Positions 7,929-18,166 of a stretch of DNA of 64,000 nt are shown here, piece by piece; within the stretch, counting starts at the first letter, position 1, and every line of letters begins with the position of its first letter. Source of the stretch: Siphonodentalium dalli (taxonomy: Eukaryota > Mollusca > Scaphopoda > Gadilida > Siphonodentaliidae); assembly GCA_032622095.1 (NCBI GenBank), contig CP136064.1, forward strand, positions 6,875,512 to 6,939,511, in the 5' to 3' direction. The position numbers were made by a program, and so were the translations under genes. Below the pieces are notes generated by a model. It saw nothing but the letters and a program-made list of their open reading frames with translations. It searched no databases and was not told the DNA's origin.

Positions 7929-9930
7929 GTATGTATTATGGGTAACCAATAAGTGGTAAGTGGGTGTCTGACCAGGTAACACATCATGTAGGTTTAGCGA
8001 AAATCACACCTAGCATCCCGGGATGACAGTAAAAAGTTAAAATGAAATGCTGGCTGACGGCCTGAAGGCTTTTTGATATGTCAAATTAGGATAACTTGAA
8101 AGAAAAATTGCCTGAAACCAATTATTCATATACATTTAATCACAAAGTGAAGTTGGTACCAAATTTATGAATAACAAGAGCAAGAAGAGGGAATCTGCAG
8201 AGCATATGAAAATAGGGGGGGGGGTAAAATAAGGGAGCAGTGACCCAATTTTGTGCAGAAACCTGATTCCTGGTTCACTTGTTATAAATTTAGGATGGAG
8301 AGCAGTGGCCCCGGGGCGGTTTTACTAAATTTGGAAAATAATTTAGAACGTACGCGCCAAAATATCTCAGTTAATCAAATCCAAAAGTTAAAATTTATAT
8401 TTTATAAATGAGATTATCAAAGAAGGAAGAGAGAAACAAGCCAATAAGATCTTCATCAGTTGCAAGTTGCTAACCCGTGCCATACTAAACGTATTCTGCT
8501 TAGGCCTCACATTCTCTGGAAAGATTATCAATTTAATCATTGTGTTAGTTTCTTTAGAAAGTTTCTTTTTCTTTTTTAATTTAGCTTCTCTATATCCCCA
8601 ATTGGCAGATGAAACAATGCATAATCGAGGAGCCCAATGGGTGCACATCACCATCTTTACCATCTGGGAACTTAAATCAGTGTTTAGGTCTCAACATAGC
8701 AGATGAGGCCATGCATAATGAGGTCCCCAGAGGGTGAATTTAGTGATGTTAGTGGCGCAAAATCATGTAAAAAGTAAAAACTTTTCGACCTTTACTTGCA
8801 GGACCAGGTATGTTTTGGCTGTAACGTCTTATTCGAGTCCTTTTCTAACAACGTCACTGATGCCTCGATTCAAGAATATGTCGCCAAGATTGCTCAAACT
8901 CTCAGCGTCGGGGAACGTCTATCGCGACTCGAAATACTTTTAATAGAAGGAACGATACCCGACGTAGCCAAGTCAATCCAAGATTTTCTCGAGCCGAATC
9001 ATGCTTGTTCGAATTTGGGAATGTGCCAAGCTGTACCAATCGTCAACGAACACACACTCAGAACATGTGGGGTTTGCATCGAAAGCGTCTTGAATTCCCT
9101 ACAGTATGTTCAGGAGAATGCAGAAATCATGGCGCCACTAATAGATGAGTACGTACGACGGTCGGTTCATTACAAGGTGAGCCACTACTTGTATAAGAAT
9201 ATATATATTATAGAGTAATACCCTGTGCCAATGCATTCTCTTATATATGCGAGTCGACCATAGGTCGCCTCGCATATATAAGAGAATGCATTGGCCTAAC
9301 AAATTTTATATTATTTTTATAACTGCTAAAAAATGTAAAAAAAAATGAACATATCGTGATTTTATACAATCTAATTACCCGTATGGAGCCTCTCACATAC
9401 ATGAGCAGACGACACTCAGCTATACAAGCTGCCACCTGTATGGGGCTCCCTACAGGGTGTTTTATCATTTTGTTTTCATTTTTTAGCCTCACACAGACAA
9501 TCCGACTTACCCAACCTTAGTGGCTAAAATTCTTCCGGACATTCTGACTCGTGTGTGGCGGGCAGATGATCCACAAGAAAATTGCCTTTCAGTAGACATA
9601 TGCCTGGAAACAACAAAAAAGGACAACGAAGAAAGTCAGATTAACGCAGACGACAAACAGACGCATAACAACGGTATTATGAAGAAGGAAACTTCCGGTC
9701 GTAACATCAATCTTGATTGGCTGTTGAGACCAAATATATTTATAGATGTTTGCTCAAGTTGTCGAGTGGCGATAGAACTAATTCAAATTCCAATTATTGT
9801 TGTGCTTTCTACACCGTGTTTATTAGCGCCTAATGCAATGGCCTGCTTCAATTCTGTTTTGAGCTTTTATTTTCCAAATTTCGGTCCGTTCTTTGTCAGT
9901 ATTTGTCCTGGCCTGGGTCTGTGTGATTGA
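7830..9930 (+). CDS. Secreted triple saposin-B-domain protein, three exons
   Basis: Exons 7830-7928, 8802-9176 and 9487-9930, all joined in phase 0, give 305 residues. Residues 1-16 form a hydrophobic signal peptide (MFALFIFALIGYIHTA). Three saposin-like domains follow. Domain 1 has C37/C40 and C102/C108 (ACSNLGMC). Domain 2 has C122/C125 and C191/C197. Domain 3 has the full six-cysteine pattern C247, C250, C269, C278, C298, C304, ending CPGLGLC. Domains 1 and 2 lack the inner C3-C4 pair. NVT at residue 50 is a possible glycosylation site. Saposin-like proteins are secreted or lysosomal lipid-binding or membrane-active helical bundles (family knowledge); this one's target is unknown. ATG 7830 is preferred over the out-of-frame ATG at 7819 because only it gives a signal peptide and joins exon 2. 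Introns carry repeats, and intron 2, which splits domain 2, carries a hairpin element. An AATAAA lies 64 bp after the stop. Confidence 0.8.
7951..8125 (+). repeat. Dispersed repeat H, copy 1 (in intron 1)
   Basis: About 170 bp resembling 60548-60710. Both contain GTAAGTGGGT, AGCGAAAATCACA, CTGACGG and TGTCAAATTAGG in the same order. There is no coding frame. Probably an old SINE- or MITE-like repeat. Confidence 0.6.
8700..8757 (+). repeat. Half copy of the 21.6-kb hairpin MITE
   Basis: ATAATGAGGTCCCCAGAGGG and GAATTTAGTGATG match one arm of the inverted repeat at 21634-21877. Only one arm is recognisable here, inside intron 1. Confidence 0.5.
8802..9176 (+). CDS. Exon 2: saposin domain 1 and first half of domain 2
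   Basis: It follows the acceptor TTACTTGCAG (8792-8801) and ends AAG before the donor GTGAGC (9177). It encodes 125 residues including CFGC, ACSNLGMC and TCGVC. Reading continues open past the donor for a few codons, but the next exon restores the expected ENCLSVDIC closure of domain 2. Confidence 0.8.
9221..9457 (+). mobile_element. Solo HP-A/HP-B hairpin element in intron 2
   Basis: A 237-bp element starting CCCTGTGCC. HP-A lies at 9227-9295, then an AT-rich spacer, then a diverged HP-B (9378-9457) ending CTACAGGG. It occupies most of intron 2 (9177-9486), leaving about 44 bp at the donor side and 29 bp at the acceptor side. The left flank is TA. Confidence 0.8.
9487..9930 (+). CDS. Exon 3: end of saposin domain 2, linker, domain 3 and stop
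   Basis: The acceptor ends at 9486 (TTTTTTAG). It encodes 147 residues plus TGA. After NCLSVDIC there is an acidic, Asn/Gln/Lys-rich linker (residues about 200-235), then domain 3 with CSSC and CPGLGLC. The protein stops one residue after the last cysteine. Confidence 0.8.
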   Translation, partial: PHTDNPTYPTLVAKILPDILTRVWRADDPQENCLSVDICLETTKKDNEESQINADDKQTHNNGIMKKETSGRNINLDWLLRPNIFIDVCSSCRVAIELIQIPIIVVLSTPCLLAPNAMACFNSVLSFYFPNFGPFFVSICPGLGLCD

Positions 9931-9993
9931 CATTGTCTTCACATCATAGTGCAGGATATTTGGAGAAGAGGAAGCACCATTACAAAGTAAACC

Positions 9994-9999
9994 AATAAA
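9994..9999 (+). terminator. Polyadenylation signal AATAAA
   Basis: Canonical hexamer 64 bp after the stop codon of the saposin-like gene. The TTAA border of the next element is at 10009-10012, so the expected cleavage site would fall at or inside that element's first bases. Confidence 0.6.
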
Positions 10000-10008
10000 G
10001 TATTTGTT

Positions 10009-10466
10009 TTAAAGGTACGTACTCAATCCGATTAGACGCTCCTAAATTACTATTTCGTTGCCTTCGGGGGTAAAACATATTTGATTCGAGTCGAGGAACC
10101 CACCCATCAAAGCTCAGTGTAATTATATATCGATGTTTGATGTTTGCTGTTTCTATTTTGGACAAGAATCTGTCAAGAACCACGTGGTCAAACGGACAAA
10201 TTGCGGTTGTAAGATGAATAACTCTAACATCAAGTGGTTATTATTGTTAATAGTAACAACTTGGTGTTCGAGTTATCCATTTTACAACTTGGTTCGGGAA
10301 GAAAGTTCTGGTCCATAAAAATATAGAAACATCAAACTTCAAACATCGGTATCTAATCACACAGAGCTTTGATGTGTGGGTTCCTCGGCTCGAATAAAAT
10401 ATGTTTTACACCCGAAGCCAAATAAATAGTAATTTAGGAGCGTCTGATCGGACTGAGTACCTTTAA
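10009..10466. mobile_element. Element E: TTAA-flanked long-TIR element
   Basis: A 458-bp element between TTAA (10009-10012) and TTAA (10463-10466). Ends read AGGTAC...ACTCAATCC and GGACTGAGTACCT. Arms of about 120 bp contain GACGCTCCTAAATTACTATT and GAGGAACCCACCCATCAAAG with their complements. The left end has an extra GTAC. The 200-bp centre has an open frame but no recognisable product. TTAA targeting suggests a piggyBac-like superfamily. Related copies or arms lie at 2559-2740, 4627-4803, 21101-21457 and 22837-24091. Confidence 0.8.
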
Positions 10467-10857
10467 GAATCAGGGGACGTCGATTGCAAACAAAAAATAT
10501 TCAACTGGCTGGTGGAAGGTCAGCACAACATGCGACTCAGGTTGTAACTTTTGTGTCAAAATGCTGTAAGCAAGATTGATTCGGCGACTGGACAGGTCAG
10601 TGGCAGCTATCTCGTTAGGTGGAATGAGCTATTTCCCCCACCAAACTGGGAGTAATCATGAGTAATCTCATAGTATCCACCTGTATTCTTTGACAGTTGG
10701 GTTGGGATTTGCTGTGGGTGTTGTGTGGTGATGTTATTGGGCATGGTTCGGTGGAGAATATATGTAAATATGAAACTCCGGTGCAACTTAAATCCTGTTT
10801 TTTAGAAGATGATTTGTTTGACAAATTTCTGAAAAATCGACGTCCCCAGATCCTTAA
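10463..10857. mobile_element. Second TTAA-flanked TIR element sharing a TTAA with element E
   Basis: The ends are TTAAGAATCAGGGGACGTCG and AATCGACGTCCCCAGATC plus CTTAA, an inverted repeat of about 23 bp bounded by TTAA at both sides (10463-10466 and 10854-10857). It abuts element E so that one TTAA serves both. No protein recognised. Confidence 0.65.
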
Positions 10858-10998
10858 GATGTATTCATGGTTCCATGTTATTTAAGATGTATTCATGGTT
10901 CCATGTTATTTAAGATGTATTCATGCTTCCATGTTATTTAAGATGTATTCATGCTTCCATGTTATTTAAGATGTATTCATGGTTCCATGTTATTTGTC
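10854..10998 (+). repeat. 28-bp tandem repeat, about five copies
   Basis: Units begin TTAAGATGTATTCATG at 10854, 10882, 10910, 10938 and 10966. Two internal units carry a GGTTCC to GCTTCC change. The first unit includes the TTAA that closes the preceding element. Confidence 0.9.
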
Positions 10999-11640
10999 TA
11001 AACCTACTTTTAATTTAGATTCTGGTTTATAAAATATATTTTTTGAAGCCAAAAAGTATACACTAATTTGTTTTGATAATGAATTTTCTGTGCATTTATT
11101 TTATATCGTTTCCCATGTGTTAGGGGAACACTAAAACAATGTAATTAATATTTCAAATTTCGATTGTTTGGGTTGTTGTTGTAACTGGAGTTTTGGAACA
11201 ATACATACATCTTTAACATTCGCTTATATTCTTTGAAGACGAGGAGATGTAATTTTAACTATCTAACTAATATATATATTAAAGATTAAGAGATAAATTT
11301 TGTATTGATTCGAGGATATGAATATAATAGTTTTCAGTCAGGGATCCTAATATATGCATAATGTGAATTGAATGTAAAATTTAAAACAAATTCAGAGTGT
11401 TGTATGCTAAATTTTAATAATTGGAGGATGATTCCAGGCAAATGTCAGTGATATTTTAGGATAACTATAGGGTTGGTGTTTATTTGCAATATTCATGAAT
11501 TGTTTATGAATTGTGATTTATTGTTATAGAATTAAAACAATGGTGCATCATGTGTTTTGTCAAGTTTAATACAGTGAAGACGTCTGTCAGATGAATATGA
11601 ATTTATAGTATTCATGTAGATACTTATCTATGGCATATCA
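10999..11640. other. No feature recognised
   Basis: Very AT-rich sequence with no supported gene. Confidence 0.5.
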
Positions 11641-12793
11641 TAAATAGAGGATCTACAACGAGTCCTCAGTTTATAGCGGAATTTACAAAACGAGTCCAGT
11701 AAATTAGGTCTGGACCGAGCCTTTGGCGAGGTCCAGACCTAATTTACTGGACGTGTTTTGTAAATTCCGCTGTAAACTGGGGACGAGTTGTAGATTCTAT
11801 TTATTACATGATCCAAAACCTCGACAAAACATACTTAAATCAACAAACGGGATGCGAAACTAATAACGGCTTCTATATGACATGCGATGACGTTTTACGT
11901 AATTATGCTCCGCGTTTGTCCGCGTAAACAAATAGTCCCATGTAAATAAAGACCCTTTGTCATATTTAATGGCTTATATTTAATGAAATAACTTTTCAAT
12001 CTCTTCATTCATTAGAGTTTATTGGAAAATATTGGAAGCCCTGGTATTTTTTAGATATAACGTACTGGAATTTAAACAGACATCAAACCGAAGTCAAAGG
12101 TCACCTGGCACTATTTCCTGTTATTAAACGAACGTTTAATATCACAATTTATAGAATGGGTTTATTGAATGGAATAAGGGTAGGATCATGTAATAAATAG
12201 AGGATCTACAACGAATCCCCAGTTTATATCGGAATTTACAAAACGAGTCGAGTAAATTTGGTCTCATTTACTGGACACCCCCTTACCTTATATGGTTACA
12301 CATAAAATCATTTACTGGACGAGTCATTTACTGGACGAGTCATTTACTGGACGAGTTTTGTAATTTCCGCTATAAACTGGTGACGAGTTGTAGATTATAT
12401 TTGTTACATTATCCAAAACATCGACAAAACATACATAAATCAAGAAATGGGACGCGAAACTAACATCGGCTTATATAAGGCTTGCGATGACGTTTCACGT
12501 AACTGTTCTTGTTAGCCCGCTCAAAGAAATAGTCCCAGATAAATAAAGACACTCTAAGGCGTATACAATGGCGTATATTTAATGACATAACTTTTCAAAC
12601 TCTTCATTTGTGATAGTTTGTTGGAAAAATATTGGAAGTCATAGTATTTTGAGACATAGCGTAAGGAATGTTAACAGACGACAAACCGGAAGTCAAATGT
12701 CACCTGGCACTATTTCCTGTTATTAAACGAAAGTTTATTATCAAAATTTATGGAATGGGTTTATTGGATGGAATAATGGTAGGATCATGTAAT
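11641..12793. repeat. Tandemly duplicated 0.55-0.6 kb unit with terminal hairpin
   Basis: The word ATAAATAGAGGATCTACAAC starts both units (11641 and 12194), which then match through ATAACTTTTCAA and CACCTGGCACTATTTCCTG to GGATCATGTAATAAA. Unit 1 opens with a hairpin (about 11643-11805) whose arms read GTTTATAGCGGAATTTACAA and GTAAATTCCGCTGTAAAC. In unit 2 the hairpin is disrupted and contains a three-fold CATTTACTGGACGAGT repeat. Non-coding. Confidence 0.75.
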
Positions 12794-12966
12794 AAACTTA
12801 GTTATGGTATATCATAAATATGCTTGAGAAGATCTAGATATCACTCGCGATAAAACAGGGGTGCGAACCCTGGCCACAGGGCCTGAAATATTGCCAGAAA
12901 ATATGCCAGTATCTGAAAACACATAATCCTTTTAGAACGGGAGCTGCGCTGGTACAGCAATAAAGA

Positions 12967-13024
12967 CCCTGTGCCAATGCATTATCATATATACGGTCGA
13001 CTTGCATCAATTCATCAGCCTAAC
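12967..13024 (+). repeat. Decayed HP-A hairpin
   Basis: CCCTGTGCCAATGCATTATC begins a diverged HP-A copy. The right arm is eroded, but the following CCTAACAATTTT spacer is still recognisable. Confidence 0.65.
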
Positions 13025-13175
13025 AATTTTATATAAATTTTTTTATCAATCTTTATTACATTCTTTAACAATCGTAATAATTTTTTTAAACATTTTTTCT
13101 TACATATCTTACGTCGTAGCTGAATAGACGGGTATGAGATGAACCTAACTGCAATTGTGACTATGCATTTAATTT

Positions 13176-13679
13176 AAAGGCCCACTTAATTTTCGAGTCA
13201 CCGATTTTATTGTTTATAATGCCTTGATATACGGTTTTAATAACATTCTATGTCATACAGTATGATTAAAATACTATAATTGATCACAATTTGAAACGAC
13301 TGTGTCTCAGAAGATGCCCATAGAGAAATAGAAAACAGCTGAAATCATAAATATATTTTCCCCGTTATGGCTCCCAGAATGCAACATAATTCAAACTAAA
13401 TGTGTATTTTCAATGGAAGGGGAATAACTCTATCTTTAAAATAGATAGTTATCCCTCCATTGAAAATAATACACTTTGCGCAACAAAACCAGATGAAACA
13501 TAAGCACAAAAACACTTCGGTAACTCAAAAAACAACATGTTCACAGTCTATTACACCGGATAAGTTGATAATACAATGTTTTGGAGCTTCCTATTCCAAA
13601 TGGCATATGTTATGGCATATGTATTTATATATATATATATATATATGACCTGGGGTTTCGAAAATTAAGTGGGCCTTTT
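13176..13679. mobile_element. TIR element with inner palindrome
   Basis: The ends AAAGGCCCACTTAATTTTCG and the reverse complement (13658-13679) bound 504 bp. Inside, 13397-13480 is a second inverted repeat with stems GTGTATTTTCAATGGA and CCATTGAAAATAATACAC. A TA microsatellite lies near the right end (about 13625-13646). Non-coding; superfamily unknown. Confidence 0.7.
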
Positions 13680-13982
13680 ATGTTGATGTTTCTTTGAAAT
13701 ACAGATTGCCAGTTCTGATAGACTGTATCACTTAGACGCTTACATGTAGCTTATTTCAGTCATGCAGTCATCGTGTTTTCAACTTTCCATAATAAACGAT
13801 AAACTGATATTGTCTTCTTCCTATTAATAACCGACATCTGGGACAATTTGGGAATTATAATAGGGTGTATAAATGTACTATATGTGAATACTAGCGTAAT
13901 AGTATTTTTCATTCCTCATGTGGTTTTTGTTGGGGTGCACATTTTGATTCATTTCCTGGTTAAATACGCCCAGAATATAACA

Positions 13983-14283
13983 CTTTCTGAATAGCGAACC
14001 TTCGGAATAGCGAACCTTCGGAATAGCGAAACTTCGGAATAATAAACATTCGGAATAGGGAACATTCGTAATAATGAACCTTCGGAATAGCAAACCTTCG
14101 GAACATTGGACCTTCGGAATAATAACACTTCGGAATAGGGAACCTTCGGAATAATGAGCCCCCGGAATAGCGAACCCTCGGAACAGCGGACCTTCGAAAT
14201 AATAAACCTTCGGAATAGGGAACCTTCGGAATAATGAACCTTCGGAATAGCGAACCTTCGGAACAGCGGACCTTCGGATTAGA
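13983..14283. repeat. About 16-bp minisatellite (GAACCTTCGGAATAGC type)
   Basis: About 19 irregular units of 16-17 bp built on GAACCTTCGGAATA with variants. The minus-strand open frames repeating YSEGSLFRRF are a by-product of this periodicity. Confidence 0.9.
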
Positions 14284-14493
14284 GAACACCTACCCATTTC
14301 TCGATAACCTAAAATTCTTGATTACATTCCGGCTACAACAGTGCTGCTGCGTCGGGTGACCACGCCTATATATATATGTCGTGCCGTTAATAATGTGGGG
14401 GCAAATGTATGTCTTGTAGAAGCAAGCCACTGTGATTTCCTTAACCTATTCAGTTCGTAGGGATTTTAAGACTGTATTTCAAATTGTTATCCA

Positions 14494-14643
14494 GCCGCAA
14501 GTAGAAACATATGAGAGTGTACCGATATGGTGGAAAACGGCATGCCGCAAGTAGAAACATATGAGAGTGTACCGATATGGTGGAAAACGGCATGCCGCAA
14601 GTAGAAACATATGAGAGTATACCGATATGGTGGAAAACGGCAT
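14494..14643. repeat. 50-bp tandem repeat, three copies
   Basis: Units start GCCGCAAGTAGAAACATATG at 14494, 14544 and 14594 and end AACGGCAT. Copies are almost identical, with one G/A difference in the third. Confidence 0.95.
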
Positions 14644-14949
14644 GTAAATCAGCCCTAGCATTTTAAACGAAAATCGCCAAACAACCCGTAATGTTAACTC
14701 TGATCTTCCTGCGCTTAAATGCTGCCTCGCACGAACCAGTAAACCACAAAGCCAAGTGGATCGGATGATTTGGGGACATACCAAATGGGGTAGATTTGGT
14801 CAAAAACATGAGCAAAAATCCTCTAAATTATTCTGATTTTTGCTTATGAGGGCAGCCATCTTCGATTTCATCACGAGACATAAACAATTGGAAAAGAGTC
14901 CAACTATGTAGCATACTCCATCCCGACGTTGAACATACACATCCCATAT

Positions 14950-15270
14950 AGGAGAGTGTCGTCTGCTCATGTTTGTCTGGGGCTCTGTATGGGTGAAATT
15001 ACTCGACCAAAAAATTCAATCTATTATCTCTTTTAACTGTGGTTTGTAGTGTTTGTTCTACTTCTTACAAATTCTTTTTTACCATTTTTTCTTACATTCT
15101 TTAACAATTTTATAATTTTTTCTTACATTTTTAAATATTTTTTATAATATTTTTCTACATTCTTTGACAATTTTATCATTTTTAATATGTTTTAAGCCAA
15201 TGCATTCTCTTATATATGCGAGGCGACCTATGGTCGACTCGCATATATAAGAGAATGCATTGGCACAGGG
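14950..15270 (-). mobile_element. Truncated HP-B plus HP-A element, long-spacer subfamily
   Basis: It starts inside HP-B (14950-14995), then an AT-rich spacer of about 200 bp, then HP-A (15196-15264) and GGCACAGGG. The spacer carries an extra segment with ACTCGACCAAAAAATTC that other copies lack but 15815-16289 shares, so these two form a subfamily. Confidence 0.75.
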
Positions 15271-15405
15271 CACATATACTATAAAGTATACAAAGGAACA
15301 AGTTTTTGAATAGTTGCCCCTCACTATAAGGTATATGGACATTATACGACACTTCTTGCGATTTAAGATGGAATTTCGATGTTGCATCAGAATAAGCGTG
15401 ATCAC

Positions 15406-15573
15406 TGAGTCGCGGTCGTATTGGATTCATCCAGCTCCTTTCCGTGCATTTAGTGTGCTACAGGTCAAGGTTATGGAGTAGCATTTCCATATATAGAATT
15501 TCTACTCCAAAACTTTGACCTGTAGCACTAAAACCACAGAACCGGGCCTTGTGGATCCAATATGGTCGCGAGT
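15406..15573. repeat. Imperfect hairpin element
   Basis: Nested inverted repeats. The outer arms are TCGCGGTCGTATTGGAT and ATCCAATATGGTCGCGA. The inner arms are GTGCTACAGGTCAAGGTTAT and the matching TTTGACCTGTAGCAC around TCCATATATAGA. Non-coding. Confidence 0.7.
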
Positions 15574-15814
15574 TAGTGACAGGGCGTATTCTTTCAGACT
15601 ACCCTGCGAATAACATTACCGCTAAATATAAACATCAGTACTTCACTGCGTAAGTACCAATATAAATCCACAAAACTTGACCGTGCTAACATTTGCGAAT
15701 AAAATGAAGTTTCAGTAACCAACAACTCGTTATCGTATAAGTTCATAAACCGGCACGTTTGCACCGCATTTTATTTCAATTTTAAGCCATTTTCTCACCG
15801 AAATATATATTTTT

Positions 15815-16289
15815 ACCCTGTGCCAATGCATTCTCTTATATATGCGAGTCGACCATAGGTCGCCTCGCATATATAAGAGAATGCATTGGCCTAACAATTT
15901 GTTATCATGTTTTTTAAATAAATGTTTCTTACAATTTTTAGGACATAAAATAAAAAAAACATCCATTACCATGCAGAGAACCCCACACACATATAGAAGC
16001 ATATAGAAGAGTGTCGTCTGCTCATGTTTGTCTGGGGCTCTGTATGGGTGAAATTACTCGACCAAAAAATTCAATCTATTATCTCTTTTAAATGTGGTTT
16101 GTAGTGTTTGTTCTACTTCTTACAAATTCTTTTTTACCATTTTTTCTTACATTCTTTAACAATTTTATAATTTTTTCTTACATTTGTTTTACATTTTTTA
16201 TAATATTTTTCTACATTCTTTGACAATTTTATCATTTTTAATATGTTTTAAGCCAATGCATTCTATTATATATGCGAGTCGACCATAGG
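15815..16289. mobile_element. HP-A/HP-B/partial HP-A composite element
   Basis: Starts TACCCTGTGCC with HP-A at 15822-15890, an AT-rich spacer, HP-B at 15969-16050, the same long spacer as in 14950-15270, and then a half HP-A (16252-16289) broken at its centre. The right half of the last hairpin is missing. Confidence 0.75.
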
Positions 16290-17750
16290 GTCATTGTGGC
16301 ATTTTGATGAACGGTGGGCGAGGATTCATACGATGCCATGCAAACAGGAATCAAAGCAAAATTCACTCACAATATGGTGACAGAATATGAACGGCAACAT
16401 GAATTTTAAAAGCATAACTATTTACTAAAAGCTAACGGCGTGAGACGTAACATGTCGGTACTCCCATGTGTAACGGTGCTACCAACACATTGCCTACGGG
16501 ACTTTGCTAACCCATTTCCCAAAATTTTGATGGAGTTAAAATAAAGGATTATGTTCACTTTTATTACAAATCACAAACCAGACACATTGATGCATGAATG
16601 TTAAGAGTATAATCCACGATGGATAACGTTGGAAATACTAAATGTGAAATTTATAAAGGTTTTTAAAATCTATTTTTTCGAATCCAAATCCAACAAACAC
16701 AAAGTCCATATCTAAGAACAATATTGGAATGTTCTGAACACTGTGAACAATAAACACATATTCATATTTACTCAGAACCACTTATTTACAAACTGTTAAT
16801 TTACTTTCTCAGAAATGCTGTCCAGAAGGTGACACTTGATGGGTTGATTATGGGTCACCTTGTGTCCAGTGCAGCTGGAATTGTTATCAGCCTGTGTGGC
16901 CACTGGACCATAAGGGATTATTCCACTATCGGTGACCTATTTACAAGGTGGTCTGCTAAATCACTGTGTACATACGACACCGGAAGCAGTTAGCATCCCG
17001 AGTGTTTTATGCTACACTGGGTGCATATATCAGGCTTTTTCTCATAGACTTTGACACTTTCCAAATACGAACCTCCGCATGTGCACGGCCGATATGTTGT
17101 AGTTAATGGTAGTTATTGTCACTTTGACATAAATTGAAAGGTTCATTAATCAATTGACAATTTAGGCGAATACTCGCACGAAAAGTCATCACCTAATTTT
17201 GTTTTAAAATAGGAAAAAATAGAATAGCGCATAAATCTAACAAACAAATGGGTATAATATACATATGATGATTTGATGTGCGTTATATACAACGTATCTG
17301 CTATCAATAAGGCAGTTTCTTGGCAAAAAAATCCGATTAAAAAAAAGCCAGGTGTACGGCAGTATGCAAATGTATAGCCAGTGGACAAGTGTACTGCAGT
17401 ATGCGAGTTCGGTGTACGGCATCATGTTTTAAAAACACAAATCTAGGCCTTGCGCACTGATTTGGGCATGTACCTGTGTATTGAACTTCCCTCTAACGCG
17501 AGTGGTGTGAATTTTGAACATATTTGAGCACAATTTTGCTCTATTTGCACATATAAATCGTTCGTTTTTTCCATGATTAATAAGACTTTGTGGCACAAAA
17601 GAGGTGAATGAATTGGCATGCGACTGGTTATTAGATTGACCACTGCCGATTCTCACAGAAAGATGTGTCTGACACCAGAATGTGAAAGAAATTATATAAT
17701 TAATATATGTTCGTGTTTGATGGGGTGGGTGGGATTGCTGTGTGTGCGAC
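16290..17750. other. No gene recognised; weak inverted similarity to 30.4-31.3 kb
   Basis: Short words of this region recur in reverse complement near 30460-31265: CGAAAAAA...AACCTCTATAAA-like words around 16640-16690 and GTACGGCAGTATGC-like words around 17345-17420. This suggests an old dispersed repeat. No convincing gene. Confidence 0.35.
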
Positions 17751-18165
17751 TACATGCATTTGCATGTATGTATAACAAGATATAACATGCTATCGGAATG
17801 TACGAAAAGCACAACCAGACTGTATAATCTGAGACGACACGTAAAAACACATACTATTACACCACCAATCGCAGCAGATAATGCGGATCAAGATAAAGAA
17901 CGACGAAGCTCCCACTTGTGTGACTATTGTGGCAGATCTTTCTGCAGGCTGTTTGCACTAAAGCTGCATGCGAAATCGCAAAAGCAGTTGAGTACACGTG
18001 CAACGTATGTGGTAAGGAGTTCTGCCAACCGCCAAAGTTACGTTATCTCAAAGCGACACATGCTGGAATCGCCATCGACCAATGTAAAAGATGTAAAAAA
18101 AAACTTCAAGGCACCGGGGTCTTTGAATAGACACAACAAAACATGCCATGCACTCTTAAACATTT
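17742..18165 (+). pseudogene. Decayed C2H2 zinc-finger gene fragment
   Basis: Plus-strand frames contain four C2H2-like units. The first is a damaged finger ending LRRHVKTH. The second, HLCDYCGRSFCRLFALKLH, is good up to its first histidine. The third, YTCNVCGKEFCQPPKLRYLK, lies in another frame. The fourth, CKRCKKNFKAPGSLNRHNK, is split by a frame change at a poly-A run near 18093-18103. A one-base loss near 17975 separates fingers 2 and 3. C2H2 fingers bind DNA or RNA (family knowledge). The frame changes indicate a pseudogene, unless small introns or sequence errors are involved. GGTTTTGATCAAAACC repeats follow directly. Confidence 0.6.
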
Positions 18166-18166
18166 T

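Noticed and set aside
9980-10318. Short frames on both strands downstream of the saposin-like gene
   Set aside because: They fall within element E arms and centre and show no domain.
13878-14297. Two overlapping minus-strand frames with SEGSLFRRF repeats
   Set aside because: Minisatellite translation in alternative frames.
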